A DNA stretch of 64,000 bases from Candidatus Raymondbacteria bacterium RIFOXYA2_FULL_49_16. Lineage in GTDB: Bacteria > Fibrobacterota > OXYB2-FULL-49-7 > XYB2-FULL-49-35. The DNA lies in NCBI GenBank assembly GCA_001789205.1, contig MFYT01000107.1:1-64000 (forward strand), in the 5' to 3' direction. Below, one piece after another: positions 52,324 to 61,303 of the stretch. Position 1 is the first letter of the stretch; every line of letters starts with the position of its first letter. A model generated the notes under the pieces. It was not told where the DNA came from. It did not search any database and saw only the letters and a program-made list of their open reading frames with translations. Made by a program: the position numbers and the translations under genes.

Positions 52324-53328
52324 TTACTTGGTATACGCCAATTTTGTATTGAATACGTTGCCTTTGGAGACAAGCTGGGCAATGTAGATGCCAGCGGCAA
52401 CCGTGTTTCCACAAGCATCGGTGCCATTCCAGGCAACAGCGCCGCTGTTGTTGAGTCCTGTGAACGACTTGATCAGTTTCCCTTCGGAGGTATAGATATT
52501 GATGGAACCCGTGCTTTTCATTGTGTAGCTGATGGTGGTTGCGGGATTAAAAGGATTTGGAGAAGCGGCAATGGCAGCTTCGGCCTGTGCAACCGCGGCA
52601 TTTTCCACCTTGGTGGGATTCTCGGGACGGATTTGAACAATGGGATAGTAGGCGGAATTGTCCCAGGGGTTGGTGACAGCGTCGTGCTTATCGCCAGTAT
52701 AGGTTGCGCCAAGGCCCCAATAAACATGACCACCATCAGTGAGATCCTGGTCTTCTGTACCAACGCTCATGAGCGCGAAGGGAGGATTGGTGGGGTAAAA
52801 GCGGGGAATGGAAAGTAGGGGAATCTTGACCTCGTAAATGGGCAGGTCCTGGACCGTGACCGCTACAAGAGCGCCATCGGTAAGATAATCATAAGCCAGG
52901 GTGCGCGGATTTGAGTCAGCCAGAATGGGGGCGTTATAAATGTACATCCAGTCGTCTTTTGCGCCGAAACTTATTCTCATATTATCAACGTTTTGCCATC
53001 CATAGGCGTTTGAAAGCGGGTAATCGTCCGCGAGTACCTGCCAGCCTATATAAAGGTTATCCTGGTCGTGAGACATATACACTTTTGCATCGTAGTCCAC
53101 GCCAATGCCGGAGAAGGCGCTCATGTCTGTTCCTGAAATATAGTAAATCTGGTTCTCAGAGGTGAACGCGTTGGCTCGAACAACATAGGCTTCGTCCCAG
53201 TCCGCAAGACTGCCGTCGATAGTGGGAGCGTTTGCATTGTCAATGGCATACACCTTGACCGTGTCTTTCTGTCCGAATGCGAGAAAAACCACGCACAAGA
53301 CAAATACCGTACTCAGAATCTTTTTCAT
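52324..53328 (-). CDS. Secreted CBM9-like protein with FlgD-like C-terminal domain
   Basis: A 334-residue protein with signal peptide (KKILSTVFVLCVVFLAFG). The N-terminal domain begins TIDGSLADWDEAYVV and contains KVYMSHDQDNLYIGWQVLADD, the signature of carbohydrate-binding family 9-like/DOMON domains. An Ala-rich linker leads to the C-terminal domain ASPNPFNPATTISYTM ... GNTVAAGIYIAQL ... TKLAYTK. AAGGAGGG precedes the start. It has its own terminator, so it is a separate unit. It probably binds a surface or substrate glycan. Confidence 0.82.
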   Translation of the reverse strand: MKKILSTVFVLCVVFLAFGQKDTVKVYAIDNANAPTIDGSLADWDEAYVVRANAFTSENQIYYISGTDMSAFSGIGVDYDAKVYMSHDQDNLYIGWQVLADDYPLSNAYGWQNVDNMRISFGAKDDWMYIYNAPILADSNPRTLAYDYLTDGALVAVTVQDLPIYEVKIPLLSIPRFYPTNPPFALMSVGTEDQDLTDGGHVYWGLGATYTGDKHDAVTNPWDNSAYYPIVQIRPENPTKVENAAVAQAEAAIAASPNPFNPATTISYTMKSTGSINIYTSEGKLIKSFTGLNNSGAVAWNGTDACGNTVAAGIYIAQLVSKGNVFNTKLAYTK

Positions 53329-53507
53329 ACCTATCCCTCCTTTTTAAATGTTTTGGTATGGTTTATGATAATTTTTTCAAATTATATTTATTTAATATAT
53401 ATAAAGGTCGAAGTAAAGTCAAATAATTTGTTTAATCGATAAATAAGGGTTTTTTTAGGGGCAATTCTTTACTTGTTTGGTTTATAATAATTATTTTTTT
53501 TACAATT

Positions 53508-54608
53508 ATGAAAGTACCTTTGCTCGATCTGAAGGCCCAGTACAACTCCATTAAAACGGACCTTGATAGGGCTCTCTTGGCTGTTGTTGAATCGCAGGTG
53601 TTTATCAATGGACCGGTTGTCGAGGAGTTTGAACGGGCCATTGCCCAATACTTGAACGCAAAGTACGCGGTAGGCCTCTCCAGCGGCACTGATGCGCTTG
53701 TTATCGCGCTCATGGCCCTTGATATCAAGCCTGGTGACGAAGTTATTACCACCACGTATACATTTTTTGCGACAGCGGGTTCCATTGCGCGGCTTGGCGC
53801 AAAACCGGTATTTGTCGATATTTGCCATGATACTTTTAATATCGACCCAACTCAGATTGAGGCAAAGATTTCCCCAAAGACAAAAGCCATTATCCCGGTC
53901 CATCTTTTTGGGCAGCCGGCGGACATGGATCCCATACTCGCATTGGCGAAAAAACACGGGCTTGCGGTCATTGAAGACGGCGCCCAGGCCATAGGCGCCA
54001 AGTACAAGGGGCAATGCGCCTGCACTTTTGGCCAGATAGGCACATTGTCGTTTTTTCCATCAAAAAACCTCGGCGGATTGGGTGATGGCGGCATGGCGAC
54101 CACCAATTCAGACGAACTATACAACAAACTGAAAATGCTCCGCAACCACGGCGCGCATCCGAAATATTATCATAAGATAATCGGCGGCAATTTCCGTCTC
54201 GATGCGCTGCAGGCCGCGGGGCTCAAGGTCAAACTTCCCTATCTTGATAGATGGAGCGAGGCGCGGCGGAACAATGCGCGCTTCTACGACCGGGCTTTTT
54301 CCGGCTCGCTTGTTGTCACACCGGTCATCCATGCCTCTAATACCTCAATTTACAACCAGTACTGCGTCCGTGTCGAAAAGCGCGATGAGCTCCTGGCCTT
54401 TCTCAAGGAAAAGGGCGTTGGGTCAGAGGTGTATTACCCGGTGCCCATGCACCTGCAGGAGTGTTTCGCCTATCTGGGACACGGGAAAGGTGATTTTCCC
54501 ATTGCTGAAGAAGCGGCGGACCATACATGCGCGCTGCCCATCTATCCCGAGCTCTCCCAGGAGCAGAAGGAATATGTTGCCGCCACTATCCTTTCATTTT
54601 ATAAATAG
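53508..54608 (+). CDS. DegT/DnrJ/EryC1/StrS-family sugar aminotransferase
   Basis: A 366-residue PLP enzyme: VPLLDLKAQYNSIK, LSSGTDALVIALMAL, IEDGAQAIGAKYKG and the PLP lysine in LSFFPSKNLGGLGDGG. It matches the WbpE/WecE type that converts 3-keto- or 4-keto-UDP-sugars to amino sugars. With the oxidoreductase and acetyltransferase downstream it may build a 2,3-diacetamido uronic acid. A TATAAT box (53483-53488) lies only 20 bases upstream and no Shine-Dalgarno is visible, so the leader is very short. It is the first gene of the polysaccharide locus. Confidence 0.88.
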   Translation: MKVPLLDLKAQYNSIKTDLDRALLAVVESQVFINGPVVEEFERAIAQYLNAKYAVGLSSGTDALVIALMALDIKPGDEVITTTYTFFATAGSIARLGAKPVFVDICHDTFNIDPTQIEAKISPKTKAIIPVHLFGQPADMDPILALAKKHGLAVIEDGAQAIGAKYKGQCACTFGQIGTLSFFPSKNLGGLGDGGMATTNSDELYNKLKMLRNHGAHPKYYHKIIGGNFRLDALQAAGLKVKLPYLDRWSEARRNNARFYDRAFSGSLVVTPVIHASNTSIYNQYCVRVEKRDELLAFLKEKGVGSEVYYPVPMHLQECFAYLGHGKGDFPIAEEAADHTCALPIYPELSQEQKEYVAATILSFYK

Positions 54609-55499
54609 ATGAAATCTATCCGCAGCCTCTTAGCATCTTTTCGCATTGACCAGTGGCTCAAGAACGTCTTTGTACTGGCGCCGCTCGCTTTTTCAAAGCA
54701 TCTTTTCAATCCCGGGTATGCGGTTCCCGCGGTTGTGTACGCCCTTCTGTTCTGTTTTGTGTCGTCCGCGATCTATGTTTTCAACGATTTTATAGACAGG
54801 GAGCGGGACAGGCTGCATCCTGGCAAGAAGGACAGGCCCCTCGCCGCGGGAGACCTGCCTGTCGTCCTGGCGCTATTCACGGCTTTTGTCATGGGCGCGG
54901 GCGGACTTGCGGCAAGCTTTCTGCTTTCTAGATCAGCGGGGTTTGTTCTCGTGCTGTATATTGTAAACAATATACTCTATTCACTTTTCCTGAAAAGGGT
55001 CGCAATACTCGATGTCATGCTCATTGCGGCCGGTTTTGTACTCCGTGTTCTTGGCGGCGCGTATGTCATTGAGGTAGAAGCGTCGGTCTGGCTCATGCTG
55101 TGCACCTTCCTGGTCTCTCTGTACCTTGGTTTCTGTAAAAGGAGGCAGGAACTTGTGGTGCTTGCGGGCAACGAGACAGAGCACCGGATATCCCTTAGCA
55201 GTTATACCGTTGATTTTTGCGACCATATGATCGCTGTTGTGTCCGCGTGCACGGTCATGTCTTACGCGCTGTACACGGTCGCGGATGAGACCGTGCTTAA
55301 ATTTGGCACCAGCAACCTTGTTTTTTCATTACCGTTCGTCTTATACGGCGTGTTCAGGTACAAATACCATATAACGGTGTTTTCGATACACAAAAATACG
55401 TCGCAGATTTTCCTGTCCGATAAATCACTTATAGTCAATGTTTTTCTTTGGCTGCTCACCGTGCTGGCCCTCATTTATCGGGCCCAGGGGACCTTGTGA
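54609..55499 (+). CDS. UbiA-family prenyltransferase (DPPR synthase-like)
   Basis: A 296-residue membrane protein with about eight TMs. It starts LLASFRIDQWLKNVFVLAPL, has the Asp-rich site NDFIDRERDRLHPGKKDRP and the second motif around YTVDFCDHMIAVVSAC. This start and RIDQWLKN pattern is typical of decaprenyl-phosphate phosphoribosyltransferase-type UbiA proteins, which move phosphoribose onto polyprenyl phosphate. The start codon directly follows the aminotransferase stop. The substrate is inferred by family. Confidence 0.78.
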   Translation: MKSIRSLLASFRIDQWLKNVFVLAPLAFSKHLFNPGYAVPAVVYALLFCFVSSAIYVFNDFIDRERDRLHPGKKDRPLAAGDLPVVLALFTAFVMGAGGLAASFLLSRSAGFVLVLYIVNNILYSLFLKRVAILDVMLIAAGFVLRVLGGAYVIEVEASVWLMLCTFLVSLYLGFCKRRQELVVLAGNETEHRISLSSYTVDFCDHMIAVVSACTVMSYALYTVADETVLKFGTSNLVFSLPFVLYGVFRYKYHITVFSIHKNTSQIFLSDKSLIVNVFLWLLTVLALIYRAQGTL

Positions 55500-56584
55500 T
55501 CGAGAAACCGATTGTCGCGGTCCTCAAGACAAGGCCGGAAACTGTCATTGACGATTATAAGAGACTTATGCAGATGGCTGGTCTCGAGAAAGCGCTTGAC
55601 CGTTCATCTCCTGTCATACTGAAAAACAACATATCGTGGCACCTGTTCTATCCTGCTGCAAACACCACCCCTTGGCAGCTTGAGGCGGTTATTCAATACC
55701 TTTTTGACCTTGGCTTTCATGATGTTTCGGTCGTGCAAAACGAGACTGTAGTCACTAACGCGTTTATTGGCGAGAAATTGAACAGGTATACGGGCTTGTA
55801 CCAGAAATACGGGGTCAAGGTATTGTACAATTTCCGTGAAAGCGACATGCGGTGGGAAACCTATACGCCCAAGGCCGATATGCTCGCGCTCAACCGGATA
55901 TTTCCCAGCGGGATCAAAGTGCCGGGATATTTTTTCGGGAAAAACATTGTCCACCTTCCCACAATGAAGTGCCATATTTACACGGAAATGACGGGTGCGA
56001 TGAAGAACGCTTTTGGCGGTTTACTCGACCGCAGGCGTCATTATTGCCATTCGCGCATTCACGAAGTGTTAACCGACCTTCTGGCGATACAGAAGGAGAT
56101 TCATACCGGCATTTTCGCGGTTGTCGACGGCACCACCGCCGGTGATGGACCAGGACCCAGGACTATGCGGCCTGTTGTAAAGAATTACATTCTGGCGGGC
56201 GCGGACCAGGTCGCGGTTGACGCGGTCAGTGCCCGCATGCTTGGTTTCGATCCTCTGGAACAAATCAAATGCATCAGGCTCGCCCACGAGGAAGGGTTGG
56301 GGTGCGGTGATTTCGCCGCTATTGATGTCCGGGGGGAACAGATCGATAACGTTAATTTCGGTTTCAAGAGCGGTGACAATATGGCGAGCAGGGCGGGCGA
56401 CCTTTTCTGGTTTGGACCGCTTGCGTATCTCCAGCGCCTTGTTTTTCATACGCCCATCGTATATGCATTCATAATGGCCTCGGCCTTGTACCACGATCGT
56501 TTCTGGTACCCTATCATAGGAAAAAGAACGGTCAAGGCATGGCTGACCGGTACCGAGTGGGGAAAACTGTTTCAAACGTATTGA
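55496..56584 (+). CDS. DUF362-domain protein
   Basis: A 362-residue protein starting at GTG 55496, which overlaps the UbiA stop (GTGA). The core has the DUF362 layout: [41 protein letters not shown] ([20 protein letters not shown]), [13 protein letters not shown] and [20 protein letters not shown]362 proteins have no established reaction, and this one lacks the ferredoxin Cys clusters sometimes fused. Coupling to UbiA and sugar-nucleotide genes suggests a role in polysaccharide or lipid-linked sugar metabolism. Confidence 0.8.
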   Translation: MIEKPIVAVLKTRPETVIDDYKRLMQMAGLEKALDRSSPVILKNNISWHLFYPAANTTPWQLEAVIQYLFDLGFHDVSVVQNETVVTNAFIGEKLNRYTGLYQKYGVKVLYNFRESDMRWETYTPKADMLALNRIFPSGIKVPGYFFGKNIVHLPTMKCHIYTEMTGAMKNAFGGLLDRRRHYCHSRIHEVLTDLLAIQKEIHTGIFAVVDGTTAGDGPGPRTMRPVVKNYILAGADQVAVDAVSARMLGFDPLEQIKCIRLAHEEGLGCGDFAAIDVRGEQIDNVNFGFKSGDNMASRAGDLFWFGPLAYLQRLVFHTPIVYAFIMASALYHDRFWYPIIGKRTVKAWLTGTEWGKLFQTY

Positions 56585-56594
56585 AGGAGAACAT

Positions 56595-57521
56595 ATGAGG
56601 ATTCTTGTCACAGGCGGGGCCGGGTTCATCGGCTCGCACCTTTGCCGCAGGCTGACAAACGAAAACCACGATGTTATCTGCCTGGATAATTTTTTTACCG
56701 GCCGCAAGGCAAACATCGTCGATTTGCTTGATTACAAGAATTTCGAGCTGATCCGCCACGATGTTACCCAGCCCGTGTTGCTTGAAGTGGACCAGATTTA
56801 TAACCTGGCCTGTCCCGCCTCTCCCGTGCATTATCAATACAACCCTGTCAAGACCGTTAAGACCAATGTCATGGGCGCCATTAATATGCTGGGCCTTGCA
56901 AAACGGGTCAAGGCGCGCATTCTGCAGGCCTCCACATCGGAAGTGTACGGCGATCCTAAAATTCATCCTCAGACCGAGGGCTATTGGGGTCATGTGAACC
57001 CTATCGGCATCAGGAGCTGCTATGATGAGGGCAAGCGCGTGGCAGAGACCCTCTTTTTCGATTACCTTCGGCAGAACAAGGTCGATGTCCGTGTTGTCCG
57101 GATTTTCAACACGTATGGGCCGTATATGCTTCCAGACGACGGCAGGGTTGTGTCTAATTTTATCGTACAGGCGCTCAAGGGAAAACCTCTCACCGTATAC
57201 GGCAAAGGCCAGCAGACGCGTTCTTTTTGCTATGTCGACGACTTGGTTGAGGGCCTGGTGCGTATGATGAATACAGCCGGTTTTCACGGCCCGGTAAACC
57301 TGGGCAATCCTGATGAATTCACTATCATGGAATTGGCAAAACTGGTGCTCGAACGGGTCGCAACACAATCAAAGATCAGCTACAAACCCATGCCTGCTGA
57401 CGATCCGCGCCAGCGCAAACCCGATATTTCCCTTGCCTCAAAAAAGCTGAAATGGAAACCAGCGGTCAACCTCCGTGAAGGGTTGCAGCGGACCATTGAC
57501 TATTTTGAAAAGATCGTGTAG
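56595..57521 (+). CDS. UDP-glucuronate decarboxylase (UDP-xylose synthase)
   Basis: A 308-residue extended [69 protein letters not shown] and [11 protein letters not shown] (catalytic Tyr/Lys). The PASPxHYQ and [10 protein letters not shown] signatures are those of UXS, which turns UDP-glucuronate into UDP-xylose. galE follows after 16 bases. Confidence 0.92.
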   Translation: MRILVTGGAGFIGSHLCRRLTNENHDVICLDNFFTGRKANIVDLLDYKNFELIRHDVTQPVLLEVDQIYNLACPASPVHYQYNPVKTVKTNVMGAINMLGLAKRVKARILQASTSEVYGDPKIHPQTEGYWGHVNPIGIRSCYDEGKRVAETLFFDYLRQNKVDVRVVRIFNTYGPYMLPDDGRVVSNFIVQALKGKPLTVYGKGQQTRSFCYVDDLVEGLVRMMNTAGFHGPVNLGNPDEFTIMELAKLVLERVATQSKISYKPMPADDPRQRKPDISLASKKLKWKPAVNLREGLQRTIDYFEKIV

Positions 57522-57537
57522 ATTTTAGGTCCTGCTC

Positions 57538-58515
57538 ATGCAAAAAACAATTCTTGTAACCGGCGGCGCAGGATATATCGGGTCCCATTGCGCCAAATTG
57601 CTCTCGAAGAAAAGGTTCCGGGTGGTCGTGTACGACAGTCTGGTGCGCGGATACCGTGATGCGGTCAAGTACGGTGAGTTTTTTCAGGGTGATATCGGCG
57701 ACCGTGCGTCACTCGACGCGCTTTTTACATCGTATCCAATAGACGCGGTGATGCATTTTGCCGCATTCATTGCCGTGGGCGAATCAGTCGAGAAACCAGA
57801 CCTGTATCTCACCAATAATTATGAAAAAACGCTTGTGCTATTAGACGCCATGGCCGCCCATGGGGTAGGGAAGTTCATTTTTTCATCAACAAGCGCCCTC
57901 TATGGCGATCCCCAGTATGTACCCATAGACGAGAACCATCCTCTCAATCCAGTAAACCCATATTCACGGAGCAAAGCGCAGGTTGAGCAGACGTTGCGCG
58001 AACGGGAGGCTTCCCAGGGGCTGCAATCGGTCGTTTTCAGGTATTTCAATGCCGCGGGGGCCGATTCTGAGGGTGAATTGGGCGAGCGGCACGACCCGGA
58101 GACGCATCTGGCGCCTTTGGTCATTCGCGCTGCGCTGGGTGCGGGCAAACCGCTTTCAATCTTTGGGACCGATTATGATACGCCTGACGGCACGTGCGTC
58201 AGGGATTATATCCATGTGAACGATCTCTGTTCAGCACATATTCTTGGACTCGAGCATCTTTTTGCCGGGCGTCCGAGCGATGTGTTTAATCTGGGCAATG
58301 GCAATGGATTTTCGGTAAAGGAGATCGTCGCAACGGTTGAAAAAATTACTGGGAAAAAGGTCCCCTGCAAGTACGAGGCGCGTCGGGCCGGGGATGTGTC
58401 GCGTCTTATTGCCAATGCTGAGAAGGCAAAGCGGGTCCTTGGGTGGAAGACTGATTATCCGGACATCCGGGACATTATTGGATCGGCCTTAGCGTTTCAA
58501 AAGGGTCGTAGCTGA
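57538..58515 (+). CDS. galE: UDP-glucose 4-epimerase
   Basis: A 325-residue extended [79 protein letters not shown] (YxxxK), FRYFNAAGAD and GTCVRDYIHVNDL. This is a standard GalE. It supplies UDP-galactose or, by relaxed specificity, UDP-GalNAc or UDP-arabinose to the polysaccharide locus. Confidence 0.93.
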   Translation: MQKTILVTGGAGYIGSHCAKLLSKKRFRVVVYDSLVRGYRDAVKYGEFFQGDIGDRASLDALFTSYPIDAVMHFAAFIAVGESVEKPDLYLTNNYEKTLVLLDAMAAHGVGKFIFSSTSALYGDPQYVPIDENHPLNPVNPYSRSKAQVEQTLREREASQGLQSVVFRYFNAAGADSEGELGERHDPETHLAPLVIRAALGAGKPLSIFGTDYDTPDGTCVRDYIHVNDLCSAHILGLEHLFAGRPSDVFNLGNGNGFSVKEIVATVEKITGKKVPCKYEARRAGDVSRLIANAEKAKRVLGWKTDYPDIRDIIGSALAFQKGRS

Positions 58516-58907
58516 AGAAATATAAGAAGCCTGTCGTTGCTTCTTTCTAATTCGACCTGTAGTAGCTGTTATAAAATAGTCTGCATTCATTTTTTAACAG
58601 ACCCAGACCTCGAAAAGCCAGGTCTATTGCCGTTGCCCACAACATTTTTACCATATGTCATCATCCTTTTTTATGGTCCGGAATAGAATTAAAGCAAACG
58701 ATATGCCATATAGTTAAAACACTCAGATCACCTTGGTTTTTTTAGAAATTCGTCAAATTTTAATCTAAATTCTCAGCATTGAGAATGTTTTATTCGCGTT
58801 TTTAGTGGCCTGGTGTCTCATATTCTGTCAAATTAAGGAATTAAATAAACAGGCCCTCTTTTTGCGGGTTCCTTCAAACAAAGACATCTTTTTAGAGCGG
58901 ATGAAGT
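58516..58907. other. Intergenic region with hairpins
   Basis: 392 bp without a gene. Hairpins are AGACCT/AGGTCT (58605-58625) and ATTCTCA-GCAT-TGAGAAT (58769-58786). The latter is followed by TTTTATT and may end transcription of the sugar-nucleotide unit. The last 100 bp are AT-rich and probably hold the promoter for the receiver-GGDEF gene. I searched by eye for a c-di-GMP riboswitch and found none. Confidence 0.5.
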
Positions 58908-59897
58908 ATGAACATAATGCTCATCAGTGATTCGCCTGAGCTGGGTGCGCAGCTTCAGGACCTTTTAAAAGGTGCGGCGACACACGTGCTCAGGACCGTG
59001 AAATCCGTGGCCGAGGCAATCAATCTGCTTGGCGTGGATTTTCCGGCAGAGTCAGCACCCGCAATAGATCTCTTTCTCGCTGATGATCAGGCCTCTGGTG
59101 TGAACGGAATTCAGGTTTGTTTGCGGTTAAAATCTGTGCCCCGGCTCCGAGCCATCCCGGTCATTCTATTAACTGCAAACCGCCATGCTGGAAAACTGCA
59201 GGAGGCCTTTGACGCCGGGGTCGCGGATTTCATCACCCAGCCGTTCAATACGACAGAACTACTGGTGCGCGTACGGTCTGTCCTGAGACTTAAACAGGAG
59301 ATGGACGCGCGGGTGAAGCGTGAAAAAGAACTCCTGAAACTCTCCAGCAACCTCTCCGAGATCAACTATACCCTTAGCAGGCTTTCTTCGACCGACGTAC
59401 TTACTGGGATCGCCAACCGCTCCAGGTTGGACCAATTCCTGGACCGTGAATGGAAATGCGCAATTCGTGAATCAACGCCGATTTCTTTTTTACTTATCGA
59501 TATCGATCGTTTTACTGTTTTCAACAGCAAGCTGGGACACGAACAAGGGGATGAGTGCTTCATAACAGTGGCCGGGGTCCTGGATCTGAGTTTGAAAAGA
59601 CCGGGAGACCTGGCGGCGCGATTCAACGGCGGCATGTTAGCCGCAGCGCTTACGCACACTGATTCAAAGGGGGCGGCCACTATGGCCGAATTGTTGCGTC
59701 TGGCGGTTTTAATGCTGGCTATTAAGCATCCGGAATCCTCCCTCAGCCAATTCGTGACAGTAACCATTGGGGCTGCCACGGCCAATCCGGGGAAGGACGA
59801 TTCCCATCTTTCGTTGATTGTTGCCGCGGAACAGGCGCTGTACGATGCCAAACAAGAGGGACGCAACTGTTCTCGCCACAAATTGATAGCACGCTGA
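58908..59897 (+). CDS. Receiver plus degenerate GGDEF protein
   Basis: A 329-residue protein. The REC domain (residues 1-125) has a probable phosphoacceptor Asp59 in LFLADDQASGVNG and ITQPF in place of the usual KPF. A coiled linker (125-160) follows, then a GGDEF-fold domain with TDVLTGIANRSRLDQFLDRE, LLIDIDRFTVFNSKLGHEQGD and EQALYDAKQEGRN. The signature half-site RYGGDEF is replaced by RFNGGML (238-244), so the metal- and GTP-handling Asp/Glu are gone and it is predicted not to make c-di-GMP. It may act as a signalling adaptor or GTP sensor. Confidence 0.85.
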   Translation: MNIMLISDSPELGAQLQDLLKGAATHVLRTVKSVAEAINLLGVDFPAESAPAIDLFLADDQASGVNGIQVCLRLKSVPRLRAIPVILLTANRHAGKLQEAFDAGVADFITQPFNTTELLVRVRSVLRLKQEMDARVKREKELLKLSSNLSEINYTLSRLSSTDVLTGIANRSRLDQFLDREWKCAIRESTPISFLLIDIDRFTVFNSKLGHEQGDECFITVAGVLDLSLKRPGDLAARFNGGMLAAALTHTDSKGAATMAELLRLAVLMLAIKHPESSLSQFVTVTIGAATANPGKDDSHLSLIVAAEQALYDAKQEGRNCSRHKLIAR

Positions 59898-59983
59898 GTG
59901 CCGGGGTTTCTGATGCATTCCTTGAGGCGGGAGTTTGGAACGGTTTTTGCTTTTCGAGCGATACTTTACCATAGGAGAGAACT

Positions 59984-60094
59984 ATGTCAGACACCATGTC
60001 CAGAGTGATCGATTGCAATCCAAACCTTATGGGGGGAATGGTTTGGGCCGAAGGCGAAAAGCACAGGGGCGCCACGTTTTATTTTTGTTTTTAA
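59984..60094 (+). pseudogene. Histidine kinase C-terminal tail remnant
   Basis: 36 codons with their own ribosome site (AGGAGAGA) and ATG. The last 21 residues, MGGMVWAEGEKHRGATFYF then CF, match the G2/C-terminal end of HATPase_c domains (GGRIWVESExGxGSTFYF). The first 15 codons (MSDTMSRVIDCNPNL) are not recognisable. This is a deletion remnant of a kinase, or a fused mini-frame. It sits between the degenerate GGDEF gene and the minus-strand STAS operon. Confidence 0.6.
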
Positions 60095-60124
60095 AATCGC
60101 AATAGACCGGTTTCCAGACGCCCA

Positions 60125-60505
60125 TTAGGCCGCGAATGACTCCCTTTTTTCATAGAGAGCGTCAATCTTTGCCGCCATGATAAAGTCGTTTTCCGAGAGC
60201 CCGAGGATCGCGCTGGTGTGAAATTCCACGACTACCTTTTTATAATAGACATGGATGTCGGGATGGTGGTTTTCCTTGTCCGAGAGCTGGGCGATTGGTA
60301 AAATAAAAAGGACCCCTTCCAGGTATGTTTTGAAGGCGAATTGCCTTTGTATCCGATGGATGCCGTCGCGCCTCAGTTCCCACAACGGCGCTTCATTTAT
60401 GTACACATCCTCTTGCGCGGCCGTTAACGGCGGCAGATCACCTTTGCACGGAACGCTGTGTTTTGTTCCAATATCCATGACCGTCTCTGGCTGAAGAGAA
60501 TGCAT
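60125..60505 (-). CDS. Pterin-4a-carbinolamine dehydratase-like protein
   Basis: A 126-residue protein ending in a PCD domain: LRRDGIHRIQRQFAFKTYLEGVLFILPIAQLSDKE, the catalytic HHPDI, and VVVEFHTSAILGLSENDFIMAAKID. The classic enzyme dehydrates 4a-hydroxytetrahydrobiopterin, but there is no aromatic hydroxylase here and bacterial homologues also occur in other roles. The N-terminal 45 residues contain Cys and Pro. Start ATG 60505 lies 1 base after the STAS stop, so the two form a coupled unit. Confidence 0.8.
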   Translation of the reverse strand: MHSLQPETVMDIGTKHSVPCKGDLPPLTAAQEDVYINEAPLWELRRDGIHRIQRQFAFKTYLEGVLFILPIAQLSDKENHHPDIHVYYKKVVVEFHTSAILGLSENDFIMAAKIDALYEKRESFAA

Positions 60506-60506
60506 A

Positions 60507-60920
60507 TTACTCTCCGGTAAGCGCAAGCATGCGCATGTTGTTGTTCTGATACAGCGACACATTGCGTGCTGATTTATTGGGGCTGATAATTTTCAATCCG
60601 GCCTTGCCAGCAAGGCCCAGATGGTAGAATTTAGCGTTTATGCCGGCGTTTGCCACTATGTGCAGCTTGCGGCCGCTTTCCTTCACGATTTTCCAGAGAT
60701 AGGCAATGATACCGAAGCTATAACTGTTTATGTACGTCACCTTGGTCAGGTCGAGGAGCGGCTGGAGGGACTTTTTCTTCAGAGACGCCTCGTCGATGAG
60801 GTTAATGAGACGTTCGGCGGAATTACCGATGATTTCTCCGGCCAGATCCATTATATAGTATCCGTCCCTCTCATCCGTTTTAATTGTGATTGAATCATCG
60901 CTTACGATATGCTGTGACAT
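60507..60920 (-). CDS. STAS-domain protein (anti-sigma antagonist-like)
   Basis: A 137-residue protein of which residues 8-110 form a STAS fold: YYIMDLAGEIIGNSAERLI, LLDLTKVTYINSYSFGII (the usual DSSG phospho-site loop reads NSYSFG) and HIVANAGINAKFYHLGL. STAS proteins bind anti-sigma kinases or act as regulatory partners. The 25-residue C-terminal extension is not part of the fold. It is followed by the PCD-like gene; together they lie opposite the signalling genes. A GGGAGA ribosome site is present. Confidence 0.8.
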   Translation of the reverse strand: MSQHIVSDDSITIKTDERDGYYIMDLAGEIIGNSAERLINLIDEASLKKKSLQPLLDLTKVTYINSYSFGIIAYLWKIVKESGRKLHIVANAGINAKFYHLGLAGKAGLKIISPNKSARNVSLYQNNNMRMLALTGE

Positions 60921-61303
60921 ATGGTTCTCCCGAATAGTGGTATAATGGTTCTTTGCCTGTCTGTCGGTTTATTAATGCAAAAACGATGCCATGCCCCAGT
61001 GTCTGGGAATCGCTTGTTGGTACTAGGGTTTGCATCCCGGTCAAGGCAACACGTTCTTATTATTGAAGTTTTGTGTTCAAATCATAAGAATGACGCTTAA
61101 GGCGCCGTGGATACTGCCATTCCACGGGCATTGTTCGAAATTTACACTATTGAGACTCAATTGCTGGAAATGCAAATTATTGGCGCATGGTGCGCCGGAT
61201 CATTCACTTTAGAGGGTATTTTCCCCCTTTGGTTTTTGGCATACCTTTTGCGGTAGGGGTAGTTGATAGATACACGACACCTTCCATTATCGCAGAGGAG
61301 ACC
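60921..61303. other. Divergent intergenic region
   Basis: 383 bp between the divergent STAS and sugar-transferase genes. It contains hairpins CCGTGG/CCACGG (61105-61127) and GGCGCA-TGG-TGCGCC (61182-61196). No RNA gene or conserved riboswitch was recognised. Confidence 0.5.

Noticed and set aside
58741..58907. Possible c-di-GMP riboswitch upstream of the receiver-GGDEF gene
   Set aside because: No GEMM-type core or tetraloop-receptor segment could be found; only simple hairpins are present.
61187..61303. Upstream extension of the sugar transferase from 61187
   Set aside because: The extension begins within a hairpin, lacks a ribosome site and has no family-like sequence; ATG 61304 has a good site.
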